Assembly: GCA_023435305.1 (NCBI GenBank)
Contig: JAEYRV010000027.1
Span: 89,211-153,210, forward strand
DNA length: 64,000 bases
From: Bacillota bacterium
GTDB lineage: Bacteria > Bacillota > Clostridia > Acetivibrionales > DTU013
Direction: 5' to 3'
Positions 27,469 through 36,136 of the stretch are shown here, in pieces (position 1 is the first letter of the stretch; every line of letters begins with the position of its first letter). The notes beneath the pieces were generated by a model. The model did no database searches and was not told the DNA's origin. It saw only the letters and a program-made list of their open reading frames with translations. The position numbers and the translations under genes are program-made.

Positions 27469-28386
27469 ATGAAACATCTTATAGACCTGAACGACGTATC
27501 GTATGAGGAGATCGAAAGCCTTTTTTCACTGGCTGAAAAATTGAAAAAAGAGCTTCGTACGGGAGTCCGGCATCATCTGCTGGAGGGTAAGACCCTTGGA
27601 ATGATCTTCTCGAAATCCTCCACAAGAACCAGAGTTTCGTTTGAGGTAGGAATGTACCAGCTTGGAGGCTTCCCCATATTCCTCAGCTCCAACGACATAC
27701 AGCTCGGCCGCGGCGAGACAATATATGATACGGCGAGGGTCCTCTCCCATTATATAAACGGCATCATGATCAGGACCTTCAAGCACAGTGATGTGCAGGA
27801 CCTGGCAAAGTACGGTACGATACCGGTAATAAACGGGCTTACTGACCTGATGCATCCATGCCAGATACTGGCCGACCTCTTTACTGTGTACGAGGAGAAA
27901 GGCAAACTCAAGGGGCTGAAGCTGGCCTATATCGGAGACGGCAACAATGTTGCCAATTCACTGCTGCACGGCTGTGCCAAGACAGGCATGGATATTGCTG
28001 TGGCCGCCCCCGCCGGCTATATGTGCGACGGCACGATCATCGAGCAGGCCAGAAGCGCCGCTGCCAAATCCGGCAGCAGCGTAGTGATCACGGAGGATCC
28101 CGAGGAAGCCATCAAGGACGCAGATGTTGTCTATACGGATACATGGATAAGCATGGGTCAGGAAGATGAGAAGGAAATGAGAATAAAAATATTCATGCCG
28201 TATCAGGTCAACGAAAAACTGTTCTCACTGGCAAAAAAGGATGCCATGTTCCTCCACTGTCTGCCTGCATACAGGGGCCTGGAAGTAACTGAAGAAATTA
28301 TAGACGGCCCCAACTCATGTGTATTTGACGAAGCAGAGAACAGGCTGCATATTCAGAAGGCCATTATGGCAACATTAATGGGGTGA
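27469..28386 (+). CDS. argF: Ornithine carbamoyltransferase
   Basis: 305 residues. It makes citrulline from ornithine and carbamoyl phosphate. Motifs are SKSSTRTRVSFEVGM (carbamoyl-phosphate binding, ~45), HPCQILADL (~128), and the ornithine-side HCLPAYRGLEV (~262). An SMG loop is present as SMGQEDE. Length is normal for an anabolic OTC. The ATG start follows AAAGGAAG. It is 37 bp after carB. argG and argH are not in the window. Confidence 0.97.
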   Translation: MKHLIDLNDVSYEEIESLFSLAEKLKKELRTGVRHHLLEGKTLGMIFSKSSTRTRVSFEVGMYQLGGFPIFLSSNDIQLGRGETIYDTARVLSHYINGIMIRTFKHSDVQDLAKYGTIPVINGLTDLMHPCQILADLFTVYEEKGKLKGLKLAYIGDGNNVANSLLHGCAKTGMDIAVAAPAGYMCDGTIIEQARSAAAKSGSSVVITEDPEEAIKDADVVYTDTWISMGQEDEKEMRIKIFMPYQVNEKLFSLAKKDAMFLHCLPAYRGLEVTEEIIDGPNSCVFDEAENRLHIQKAIMATLMG

Positions 28387-28396
28387 GTACAGAATC

Positions 28397-28876
28397 ATGG
28401 TGGATTATTCTTTTATAATACGAAAGGCAGTTGAAGAGGATGCTCCTGCAATTTACGAAATAATGCAGGAGTCCTTCAGCAAATATATGGCTGACACAGG
28501 CCTGACATCTACAATGGAAGCCTTACAGGAGAGCTGTGAGGACATTGTAAGGGATATACGGACCAAGGAAGTCTATATTGCAGTCATGGACAATATTGCA
28601 GTAGGAAGTGCAAGGGTTTCCATACTGCCAGACAACACGGCATATCTTAGCAGGTTCGGCGTACGCCTCAGCTATCATAACATAGGGATCGGAAAATCAT
28701 TAATGAATCTGATCGACAAGACGCTGATCAAAAGGGGCATAAAAAGCGTAAGCCTTCATACCGCATCCAGGTATAGGGATCTTGTCAGATTCTACTATGG
28801 CAGGGGTTTTTACATAGACTCCATAACAAAAGACAAAGGCTATGTCAGAGCCCTTATGATAAAGGAATACTGTTGA
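28397..28876 (+). CDS. GNAT-family N-acetyltransferase at the end of the arginine operon
   Basis: 159 residues with the GNAT fold. Motif A (acetyl-CoA binding) is around FGVRLSYHNIGIGKSLM (~92-108), the degenerate Q/RxxGxG/A loop being HNIGIG. Motif B is LHTASRYRDLVRFYYGRGF. It begins 11 bp after argF and shares the operon. argJ, which usually supplies or recycles the acetyl group, is not between argC and argB, so an N-acetylglutamate synthase role is plausible but unproven. It could equally be an unrelated small-molecule or protein acetylase. Confidence 0.8.
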   Translation: MVDYSFIIRKAVEEDAPAIYEIMQESFSKYMADTGLTSTMEALQESCEDIVRDIRTKEVYIAVMDNIAVGSARVSILPDNTAYLSRFGVRLSYHNIGIGKSLMNLIDKTLIKRGIKSVSLHTASRYRDLVRFYYGRGFYIDSITKDKGYVRALMIKEYC

Positions 28877-28880
28877 AGCT

Positions 28881-28918
28881 ATGCACGCCCTGGGCTAAGC
28901 CGGGTGACGGGCATGCAT
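28881..28918. terminator. Hairpin between convergent GNAT and HTH genes
   Basis: ATGCACGCCC and GGGCATGCAT form an imperfect 10-bp stem between the ends of two convergent genes. There is no T-run, so it is only a possible terminator. Confidence 0.4.
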
Positions 28919-28928
28919 TTCATTGCTG

Positions 28929-29138
28929 TCAGATACTGATATACTCCTCGAAGTCCAATCCGTTGATTTTGCAGTACTTGATAACGGACATCAGAATCTT
29001 CTTTCCGCCGCCGACGCCTGTATTGAGAAATCTGTACAGGTGTGACGGATCGACTCCGAGTTCTCTTGCAAACCGGTTGTAATTCCCCGCGCAGTTGGTC
29101 TTCATAAGATCATGAACCTTCTGCCTGTTAACTTCCAT
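28929..29138 (-). CDS. Small helix-turn-helix protein
   Basis: 69 residues. The middle reads NYNRFARELGVDPSHLYRFL, a helix-turn-helix of the Cro/C1 type, followed by a Gly-rich loop (GVGGGKKI). The start is the ATG at 29138 with GGAGGAAAG upstream; a longer frame exists but lacks an SD. It probably binds DNA. The lone small HTH without other phage genes does not indicate a prophage. Targets unknown. Confidence 0.72.
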   Translation of the reverse strand: MEVNRQKVHDLMKTNCAGNYNRFARELGVDPSHLYRFLNTGVGGGKKILMSVIKYCKINGLDFEEYISI

Positions 29139-29316
29139 TTTGCTTTCCTCCAATAATTTTCCAGAATGAACCATAAAATAAATTCTAGGCAAATACTTAC
29201 ATTTTTATTTAATATTAGTACAAGCCTAGAATATTGTCAATACATTTCCGACCATTTTTTTACTGTACTTTTGCCGCCCTGATTCAGTCCGTCGAATCAA
29301 TTGGATATCATCCCGG

Positions 29317-29862
29317 TCATATTTTATATTTTCTGATGACGTTCTTAAGGATCATATGCAGAAAATACGCGGGTATGGAAACGATGATCCCTTTGACAAT
29401 GTTGAACGGAATAGTTATCGCAAGGATCGTATCCAGCAGTACCTTGTTATCCGCACCCTTCATATACAGCGGAAGAGTGATAAAATAATTAACAAGGTTC
29501 GCTGTGACTGTCATCCCTATGGTACCTAAAATCAGTCCGATCCACATTCTTTTTCCATTTTTTCTGGTCACAAGCACGATTGGCAGCACCAATCCTATAC
29601 CGGCGGCAAAGTTTGCTATCTCACCGATCCCGCCTTCCTTGCTCATGGTGAAGAAATGCAGCAGGTTCTTCAATAATTCCGTTGCAACTGCTGCCAGCGG
29701 TCCTGCGATGATACCGCTGAAAATAGCAGGAAGATCGCTGAAATCGATTTTCAGGTATGAAGGAAAGTATATAAAAAGCGGAAACTCAAGCGCCATTAAT
29801 ACCCATGAAAGAGCGGAAAGCACACCAACCAGCACAATTACCCTTGTTCTTTTTGAAGCCAT
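29317..29862 (-). CDS. ribU: Riboflavin ECF transporter S component
   Basis: About 181 residues with five to six membrane segments. Conserved parts are an N-terminal LVGVLSALSWVLM, then KIDFSDLPAIFSGIIAGPLAAV and TELLKNLLHF, typical of RibU/FmnP. RibU captures riboflavin and is energised by the shared EcfA/A'/T module, encoded elsewhere. The start is the ATG at 29862, six nt after GGAGGG; a TTG two codons earlier is too close to the SD. An FMN riboswitch with its own terminator lies upstream, confirming the substrate. Confidence 0.93.
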   Translation of the reverse strand: MASKRTRVIVLVGVLSALSWVLMALEFPLFIYFPSYLKIDFSDLPAIFSGIIAGPLAAVATELLKNLLHFFTMSKEGGIGEIANFAAGIGLVLPIVLVTRKNGKRMWIGLILGTIGMTVTANLVNYFITLPLYMKGADNKVLLDTILAITIPFNIVKGIIVSIPAYFLHMILKNVIRKYKI

Positions 29863-29900
29863 AATCAACCCTCCAATTTGCTTTATTTCCCCGAAAGGAA

Positions 29901-29935
29901 TAAAATAAAAAATCCCCGGAATAGGATCCCAGGGA
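29901..29935 (-). terminator. Expression-platform terminator of the FMN riboswitch
   Basis: On the minus strand TCCCTGG-loop-CCGGGGA (one G-U pair) is followed by T6 and further T-rich sequence, between aptamer and ribU. Ligand-bound aptamer would favour this hairpin and stop transcription. Confidence 0.82.
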
Positions 29936-29957
29936 CATCAATGGTCAAAAAGCGCGC

Positions 29958-30079
29958 ATCTTCTTCCATCCAGACTGTACTGTCGGCTCCGGGATCACAC
30001 CGGGATCTGCTTTCGCTCGCGGGCTAACGGCCATTGGCCGCATTACCGCCGGTAGGGAATCTCACCCTGCCCTGAAGAT
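29958..30079 (-). promoter_or_regulatory. FMN riboswitch (RFN element)
   Basis: P1 is formed by ATCTTC (minus 30079 side) and GAAGAT (29958 side). Conserved RFN blocks are AGGGCAGGGTGAGATTCCC, CTACCGGCGGTAA, AGCCCGCGAGC, GATCCGGTGTGAT-like and CCGACAGTACAGTCTGGATG. It lies directly before ribU in the same orientation. FMN binding represses ribU. Confidence 0.97.
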
Positions 30080-30146
30080 CATATTCAATTTCCCTAATAC
30101 TAACACCTTTGTGTTGTCCATGTCAATAGTGAAATAGCCACAGCCC

Positions 30147-31046
30147 TCAGTCGTAGGTTTTGAACCCCTCCCCCAGTACCTCGGTCACGTCACTGAGTAT
30201 GATAAATGCCGACGGATCAGCCTTTTTTACTATGTTTTTAAGTTCCTGCAGCTGCCCTCTGTGTATTACGCAGTAAAGGACGTTCTTCTCACTTTTTGTG
30301 TACATTCCTATCCCCTTGAGGGCAGTAACGCCTCTGTCCAGCTCCTTCATTATTTCTTCTGCGATGGACTCCGAATGGTCTGAAACGATGTAGACAGCTT
30401 TGGCAAAATTTACTCCCTCAAGAATGATATCAACGATTTTTGTAGAAATATACAGTGCCAGTATGGAATAGAGCGCCAGCAGAAAGCTTCTGAATGCGAT
30501 GGCCGCAAATATTATAACTGCTGAATCGATTATCAAAAGCGCCTTCCCCATGGAGAGCCAGGGCATGAAATGATGCATTATCCTCGCTCCCAGGTCAGTG
30601 CCTCCTGTTGTCGCTCCCGATTTGAATACCAGGCCAAGGCCAAGGCCCATGAAAAAGCCTCCGAAAATCGAGTACAGCAGGAAGTCCGGCCCTGCCGTCA
30701 GATTCTCCAGTGCAAGCTGCTGACTGAACCATTCTGCAAAGGGCTCTGACAGGTCAATGGCAACAGAAAGCAATATCGTGCTGAAAAGCGTCCTGACGAT
30801 GAACCTCCGCCCTATGTATTTCGTACCAAAAATAAAAAGAGGTATGTTCAATATAAGCATGATCATTCCTACGGGAAGATACTCACTTATCAGATAATAA
30901 ATGACCGTGGCGATTCCCGTCACACCGCCCGGTGCTATTTTGTAAGGCACGAGAAAAATGTTGATAGCTGCTGCAGTGATTGCAGATCCAAGTATGATCC
31001 ACAAATAATCCTCGATCTTCTTTTTGATATTTCCCGCTGACTTCAT
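30147..31046 (-). CDS. YitT family membrane protein (DUF161 + DUF2179)
   Basis: 299 residues. Five or so TM segments (first ~15-35) make the YitT_membrane region, including KIAPGGVTGIATVIYYL and FKSGATTGGTDLGARI. A cytosolic C-terminal DUF2179 domain (~215-290) follows (KAVYIVSDHSESIAEEIM). The family may be transporters or membrane sensors; no substrate is established. The ATG start follows CAGGGGAC. It is monocistronic, downstream of tagA's divergent promoter region. Confidence 0.92.
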   Translation of the reverse strand: MKSAGNIKKKIEDYLWIILGSAITAAAINIFLVPYKIAPGGVTGIATVIYYLISEYLPVGMIMLILNIPLFIFGTKYIGRRFIVRTLFSTILLSVAIDLSEPFAEWFSQQLALENLTAGPDFLLYSIFGGFFMGLGLGLVFKSGATTGGTDLGARIMHHFMPWLSMGKALLIIDSAVIIFAAIAFRSFLLALYSILALYISTKIVDIILEGVNFAKAVYIVSDHSESIAEEIMKELDRGVTALKGIGMYTKSEKNVLYCVIHRGQLQELKNIVKKADPSAFIILSDVTEVLGEGFKTYD

Positions 31047-31256
31047 AAAATTACCGTCCCCTGACCACCTGTTTTTCAGGTATTCATAATATTTATCATT
31101 TTACCCGGTTTCATAGAGATAAAACCTCTGCATATATATTCTACATCATTTTTTGCAGATTCCAACCCCCGCTTCTTCATCATCTTTGACAAAGCACACA
31201 GGTTATAATATCATCAATATTGTCAGTATTATCAACAAGTAAGGGGACACCGGACG

Positions 31257-31991
31257 ATGAGAAAAACCAAGGATATATTAGGTATACAAGTTGATGCCGT
31301 CACTATGAAGGAAGCAGTGGACAGGGTAGGTTCATTTGTCAGTGAAGGCGGAGCACATACGATATATACTCCAAATGCCGAGATAATGATGGCGGCCCAA
31401 AGGGATCCCGAGTTGAAGGAGATCCTGAAAAAGGCAGACATGCTTGTGGCCGACGGGGCCGGCGTGGTACTGGCATCAAAGCTTCTGGGCAGACCGGTCC
31501 CCGAAAAGGTTTCGGGCGTCGACCTGGTCCGCGAGGTATTCAAGGCCTATGCCGCAAATGGACTGAGCTGCTACCTGTTCGGAGCAAAACCGGGAGTGGC
31601 GCAGGAGGCAGCGGACAGAATAAAAGCAGAGTATCCCGGACTAAGAATCGCAGGCTTCCGGGACGGATATTTCAATGAACAGGATGAAGCCGGGATAATA
31701 AACGATATCAGCCAATCATCCCCAGATATACTTCTGGTTGCCCTTGGCGCTCCAAAGCAGGAAAAGTGGATATCCAGCCACCTTGACAAGCTGAACTCCC
31801 GAGTCTGTATAGGGGTTGGAGGAACTATAGATATACTGTCAGGCAGGGTACAGCTCTGCCCCGACTTCTTCAGAAGAAATGGCCTGGAATGGCTTTACAG
31901 GCTGTATAAGGAGCCTCGCAGAGCACGGCGGATGATGGACATTCCGAGATTTATCCTACGGGTCCTGTACGCCAGGGTCTCCGGCAGATGA
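31257..31991 (+). CDS. WecG/TagA/CpsF family glycosyltransferase
   Basis: 244 residues, GT26. Conserved parts are TPNAEIMMAAQ (~38), the catalytic-Asp block VADGAGVV (~63), CYLFGAKPGVA, ALGAPKQEKWI and GVGGTIDILSG. TagA adds ManNAc to the lipid-linked GlcNAc that starts wall teichoic acid; other family members act in polysaccharide synthesis, so the sugar here is not certain. The C-terminal basic segment (YKEPRRARRMM) is used for membrane association. ATG with AAGGGG upstream. Its 3' end overlaps the convergent FAD gene by 36 nt. Confidence 0.92.
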   Translation: MRKTKDILGIQVDAVTMKEAVDRVGSFVSEGGAHTIYTPNAEIMMAAQRDPELKEILKKADMLVADGAGVVLASKLLGRPVPEKVSGVDLVREVFKAYAANGLSCYLFGAKPGVAQEAADRIKAEYPGLRIAGFRDGYFNEQDEAGIINDISQSSPDILLVALGAPKQEKWISSHLDKLNSRVCIGVGGTIDILSGRVQLCPDFFRRNGLEWLYRLYKEPRRARRMMDIPRFILRVLYARVSGR

Positions 31992-33848
31992 ATACCAGGG
32001 TACAGTCTCTGAGACATCCTTTCCGGTAAAGCTGCGGATGCTGTATGCCCCTATATAATAGACCATATCCATAGTGATGATTTCCGCATTTGTTTTCAGC
32101 TTGCCCAGCCTGTCGGAGAAAATTCCGTTGATACGCTGTTGTTCATAAAGCTTTTTATAGATATCATCCGGTTCTCCTTCAATACCATAGAGAGCACCAA
32201 GCATCCTTATCATACTGTCGAAAGTAAGACTATCGTCGCTAATAAATGGTTTCAGCCTCTCATGCAGCTGCTCGGTATAGCTGTCCCGATCCAGTCGATA
32301 AATGCCGTTTATCAGTATATATGCCAGGTCCTTCTGCGAGGCATGCATGTCGGCCTTCATATCATTATCGGCCCCTCCAGCGAGGAGTCCCAGAGATACC
32401 AGCTGCTGAAATGATTCATATGCCCAATTGTTCTTATACTTGAATGAAGATGTCTTATCAGGCAGGTACATATCCTTTGCAGCAAGGGTCGCACCAAACT
32501 CCTTAAAATACTCATATCCCTCCACCAGGAACATGGGGCTTTCATTTCTGGCTGCACACATCACAGCAGCGGCGCCTGCTGCCTCACCCGTTGCAATGCT
32601 TGTTCCGATCGTGCCGGCGCTGCTTGAAGCAAGAGATGAATATGAAACCCTGGGTCCTGCCATAAAGAGGTTCTGTACTCCGTCGGGGACAAGACATCTC
32701 AGCGGTATGGAATATCTGTCAGCCTTACCCGCTATATATGAACCTTTTACGGCCAGCTTGCTTATCATTACGGGATATGCTCCCATTGCCGCTGTATCTG
32801 CAAAGTACCTTCCATCCAGGATATCCTTCACCGTCAGCATATATCTGCCCTTATAGTGCTTGGATTCCATAACACGCAGTCTTTGGGCAGCCTCTGAAAA
32901 TTGGTAGTCCTTTAACTCAACAAAGGTTTGCACCAGATACTCACTGAGATTTTTCGCTTCTTCAGCCGCAAGCTCATAGGCTTCCTTCATTTTTCCGCTG
33001 TCTGTCGTGTCGACTCCGGATACCTGAAGGCCGCTGACAATGGCTTTGTTATCCGGCAGGAAATATATGACCGGGCTTTCGAGACTGACCTTCCTGTTCT
33101 TTGGCACATATCTCAAAAATTCACTGCCCAATACCACCCTGCCTTCCTTGCCTGCGGATGAAGCCGGTCCGGTCTTCACCATTTCAAAATTCAGGCTTAC
33201 AGGTATATAGCTGTTCTCCAGATTGAGATCCTCGGAACCCTTAAAATATGGCACTCCGCAAAAGTCGAGCAGCGCGCCGCTGTCGGATGCGTCAATATAC
33301 ATCCTCGCTGAGATATCCACCAGTCCGTCCCTTGAACGGACAGCAACAGAATCGATACGGTTGCCCGTCATACTGACTCCGGAAACAGACGATCCGGCGA
33401 TGATCCTCAAATTTTCTTCTGCCTGCAGCAGCTCATTTACCGCTGCTATATACTGATCCGGGCTGAAATACCCGCCCGTCATGCCCGACAGCTCTTTCAT
33501 CATACCGCCGTTCAGCTTCTTATTGTCTTTATCAAGTGGAATTTCGAGTTCAGGTATAAGACACTGGGATATGCTCCCCCCCATATCATAATCTTCACTG
33601 ATGAGCAAAGTGTTTGCCCCAAGCCTGGCCGAGGAAACAGCGGCTGCAATGCCCTGGGGCTCGGATCCGTAAACGATGATATCATAATCATAGCTGTCAT
33701 CTTTGGGTAATAGCTCGGACCAGTATTGCCTGTCAGCCTTAATGACATTCTTGTCTTTTACAAAAAGCGGCCTCAGCCCGAACTGATATGTCAGAAAAAC
33801 CAGGGATGCGATCGCAATGACCCTGAATAGCTTATCCTTGTTTATCAT
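31956..33848 (-). CDS. Membrane-anchored FAD-dependent oxidoreductase
   Basis: 630 residues. An N-terminal hydrophobic segment (~8-25) is a signal anchor, so the protein is probably extracytoplasmic. The FAD-binding Rossmann motif is YDYDIIVYGSEPQGIAAA (~53, GxxxxG variant), with DASDSGALLDFCG and a second dinucleotide-type block GPRVSYSSLASSSAGTIGTSIATGEAAG (~400), as in the FAD_oxidored family. The last ~150 residues (~480-630) are an extra helical region reminiscent of S-layer homology repeats, but the match is weak. ATG start with GAGGT upstream. Substrate unknown. Confidence 0.85.
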   Translation of the reverse strand: MINKDKLFRVIAIASLVFLTYQFGLRPLFVKDKNVIKADRQYWSELLPKDDSYDYDIIVYGSEPQGIAAAVSSARLGANTLLISEDYDMGGSISQCLIPELEIPLDKDNKKLNGGMMKELSGMTGGYFSPDQYIAAVNELLQAEENLRIIAGSSVSGVSMTGNRIDSVAVRSRDGLVDISARMYIDASDSGALLDFCGVPYFKGSEDLNLENSYIPVSLNFEMVKTGPASSAGKEGRVVLGSEFLRYVPKNRKVSLESPVIYFLPDNKAIVSGLQVSGVDTTDSGKMKEAYELAAEEAKNLSEYLVQTFVELKDYQFSEAAQRLRVMESKHYKGRYMLTVKDILDGRYFADTAAMGAYPVMISKLAVKGSYIAGKADRYSIPLRCLVPDGVQNLFMAGPRVSYSSLASSSAGTIGTSIATGEAAGAAAVMCAARNESPMFLVEGYEYFKEFGATLAAKDMYLPDKTSSFKYKNNWAYESFQQLVSLGLLAGGADNDMKADMHASQKDLAYILINGIYRLDRDSYTEQLHERLKPFISDDSLTFDSMIRMLGALYGIEGEPDDIYKKLYEQQRINGIFSDRLGKLKTNAEIITMDMVYYIGAYSIRSFTGKDVSETVPWYSSAGDPGVQDP

Positions 33849-33980
33849 ACTAAAGATACCTCAAACAATACCGGCGAATATGTTTACCGGCTTGCAGCGG
33901 CCCGAAGATTAAAGGCTTTCTATGTATGTGACTGGTAATTTTTCATATGTACAGGGCCCAAGCCTTTTTAGCCGTTCAAA

Positions 33981-34331
33981 CTATATATCGGCCAGTCCGA
34001 AGCTAATACTTAGCGCTTCATTTACCTTCTCCATCAGCTCATCGTCCAGATGTCCGATCTTTTCCCTGAGCCTCTTTTTATCTATGGTCCGTATCTGTTC
34101 AAGCAGTATGACCGAGTCCTTTTGCAGTCCATAGTCAAGGGCGCTTATCTCTATGTGGGTCGGCAGCTTGGCCTTGTTGATCTGTGATGTTATTGCCGCT
34201 GCAATGACCGTTGGACTGTACTTGTTGCCTATGTCATTCTGCACGACCAGTACCGGCCTGACTCCTCCCTGCTCGGAGCCGATCACCGGACTGAGATCGG
34301 CATAATAAATATCCCCGCGTTTTATGATCAC
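33981..34331 (-). CDS. mazF: MazF/NdoA (PemK) family mRNA interferase toxin
   Basis: 116 residues, the size of Bacillus NdoA. It cleaves single-stranded mRNA at short specific sequences. The conserved RGDIYYADLSP (~5) and GSEQGGVRPVLVVQND (~19) contain RNA-binding and catalytic residues. AAAITSQINKAKLPTHIEI and QIRTIDKKRL follow. Starts at a GTG after GGAG, 2 bp past the antitoxin stop. Linked to alr, as in many Bacillota. Confidence 0.95.
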   Translation of the reverse strand: MIIKRGDIYYADLSPVIGSEQGGVRPVLVVQNDIGNKYSPTVIAAAITSQINKAKLPTHIEISALDYGLQKDSVILLEQIRTIDKKRLREKIGHLDDELMEKVNEALSISFGLADI

Positions 34332-34333
34332 GT

Positions 34334-34609
34334 TTACTCCAACTCCCCAAGACGTTCCTCATATTTTTTCTGTTGCTCGCTGTCTGCGTCCATGCACATC
34401 TCCGCTAACCTGATGTTGATCTCAGCCATCTCCTGATAACCTTTTTTCATCCTGTCCCTGATCTGTAACTTTCTCTTTTCGCGCAAATAAAGTTTCATCG
34501 CTTCTCTGACAAATTCACTTCTGTTGGTCTTTTCAACAGACACAATATTATCTACCTCTTTGAGTAAATTATCAGGAAGGCTTATAAGTATTTTTTTCAA
34601 TTCTGCCAA
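34334..34609 (-). CDS. mazE: MazE/EndoAI-type ribbon-helix-helix antitoxin
   Basis: 91 residues. The N-terminal ribbon-helix-helix is KKILISLPDNLLKEVDNIV and RSEFVREAMKLYLREKR. The Glu-rich C-terminal tail binds and blocks MazF. It probably starts at a TTG (34609) behind GGGGGA; no ATG is nearby. It would bind the ~320-bp gap upstream as autorepressor (inference). Confidence 0.9.
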   Translation of the reverse strand: MAELKKILISLPDNLLKEVDNIVSVEKTNRSEFVREAMKLYLREKRKLQIRDRMKKGYQEMAEINIRLAEMCMDADSEQQKKYEERLGELE

Positions 34610-34930
34610 AATAAATCCCCCATTTTTTTCCGAGTCAAATCGTTAGAGAAGAAATATGTCAAACCAGGCAGCATGCTCGAAAGAGCAATAATATAATTTT
34701 TGCCGCCATGATAAAAAATATGTGGGTGAGTATATATAAAATTATATATTATGATATATATCAGGTCAAATTAAAATTCTATTACTGAAACATCCACCCT
34801 GTCCGGCTTTGCCGCAGAAGAAGCCTATACTTCTATTATAACGCACCATTTGTAAGAAAAATTCTCATTTCCGGAAATTTTTTCTTACCTGGGTGCGCGT
34901 AAAGATGGGATGTAGATAGGATATAGATAT
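34610..34930. other. 320-bp gap between alr and mazE; one strong inverted repeat
   Basis: GTAAGAAAAA (34852-34861) and TTTTTTCTTAC (34878-34888) form a ~10-bp stem around a CCGGAAAT-containing loop, about 45 bp past the alr stop; it may terminate alr. The rest is AT-rich, with an alternating TATATA stretch (34730-34765), and must contain the mazEF promoter. No small ORF or known RNA is recognised. Confidence 0.5.
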
Positions 34931-36100
34931 TTATATAAGATAATTAAGGACGCTGCATATTTCCCCGCCCTTGAGATATACGCGGGGTATCCTCTTACCT
35001 ATGATGCATACCAGCTCGTAGTTTATAGTCCCTACCTCGGCGGCGATTTCGTCGACGCTTATGCTGGCGCCGCCCTGACTGCCGAATATGACTACTTCAT
35101 CACCAACATGTACATCTTTTTGCAGATCGGTAACATCGATCATACACTGATCCATACATATCCGTCCCACCACCGGTGCAAATTCACCATTGACAAGCAT
35201 ACGCCCCTTGTTGGACATGAGTCTTGTATATCCGTCGGCATATCCGATAGGCACGGTGGCGATCCTGCTTTTGCGTGAAGTCCGGAACGTCCTGCCATAG
35301 CTTATGCAGACATCCTTTTCCACGTCCTTGACATGGACGACATTGGCCTTCAGTGTCATTGCCGGTTTCAGACAAATGCTGCTTCTGCTTACCTCATTTG
35401 AAGGATAAAGGCCATACAATATGACTCCTGGTCTGACCATGTCCAGATGCATCTCGGGATATTGAATTATTCCGCCGCTGTTGCAGACATGCTTCAGGGG
35501 TATGTGTATCCCTACTCTTGCCAGCTCGCTGCAAACGCTCATAAAGCGTTCAAACTGCATCAAGGTATAGTCCCTTTCGCTTTCATCGGCAGATGCAAAG
35601 TGTGTGAACAGGCCTTCTATAATGATCCCGGGCATTCTGCTGATCTCCATGATGCTCTTTACCGCACCGTAGCCCGGCATAAAACCCAGACGGGTCATTC
35701 CGGTATCGATCTTGACATGTATCTTCGCATTTTTGCCAAGCCTCACCGCGGCCGCTGACAGCGCCTGTGCCAGATCAAGGCTGAAGACTGTCTGTGTTAC
35801 ATCGTTCAGTATTATCTCATCGGCTCTGGCAGGGTCAGTGAAACCCAGTATCAGTATCGGTACTCCGATCCCCATTTTTCTGATCTGGATCGCCTCATCC
35901 AGCATCGATACCGCCAGCTGGGTAACTCCGTTATCGAGCAGTGTCCTGACTACCTCCAGCACACCATGGCCGTAAGCATCCGCCTTTACTGCCCCCATCA
36001 GCTCCACTCTCTTGCCTGTAAGCTTCTTTATTTCACGAACATTATGGGCGATAGCATCCAGATCTATCTCTGCCCAAGCTCTGTTAAGTTTATATTCCAT
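34931..36100 (-). CDS. alr: Alanine racemase
   Basis: 389 residues. It interconverts L- and D-alanine for peptidoglycan. PLP Lys is in AVKADAYGHG (~39) and the second catalytic base Tyr is in CISYGRTF (~271). The fold-type III TIM barrel is followed by a C-terminal beta domain with GRICMDQCMIDVTD. ATG with GAGGACTGAG upstream. It is 36 bp after nnrD and upstream of mazEF, the conserved order in spore-formers. Confidence 0.97.
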   Translation of the reverse strand: MEYKLNRAWAEIDLDAIAHNVREIKKLTGKRVELMGAVKADAYGHGVLEVVRTLLDNGVTQLAVSMLDEAIQIRKMGIGVPILILGFTDPARADEIILNDVTQTVFSLDLAQALSAAAVRLGKNAKIHVKIDTGMTRLGFMPGYGAVKSIMEISRMPGIIIEGLFTHFASADESERDYTLMQFERFMSVCSELARVGIHIPLKHVCNSGGIIQYPEMHLDMVRPGVILYGLYPSNEVSRSSICLKPAMTLKANVVHVKDVEKDVCISYGRTFRTSRKSRIATVPIGYADGYTRLMSNKGRMLVNGEFAPVVGRICMDQCMIDVTDLQKDVHVGDEVVIFGSQGGASISVDEIAAEVGTINYELVCIIGKRIPRVYLKGGEICSVLNYLI

Positions 36101-36136
36101 CTCAGTCCTCCGCCAAAATACATATCCCAGTATTTT

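Noticed and set aside
28929..29138. Small HTH protein as evidence for a prophage
   Set aside because: No integrase, structural or other phage genes are near it.
33981..34609. MazEF as a mobile toxin-antitoxin module
   Set aside because: Position next to alr is the ancestral chromosomal location in Bacillota, with no mobile-element signs nearby.
34610..34930. T-box or other riboswitch in the alr-mazE gap
   Set aside because: No T-box sequence, specifier loop or other known conserved block was found; only an AT-rich region with one inverted repeat.
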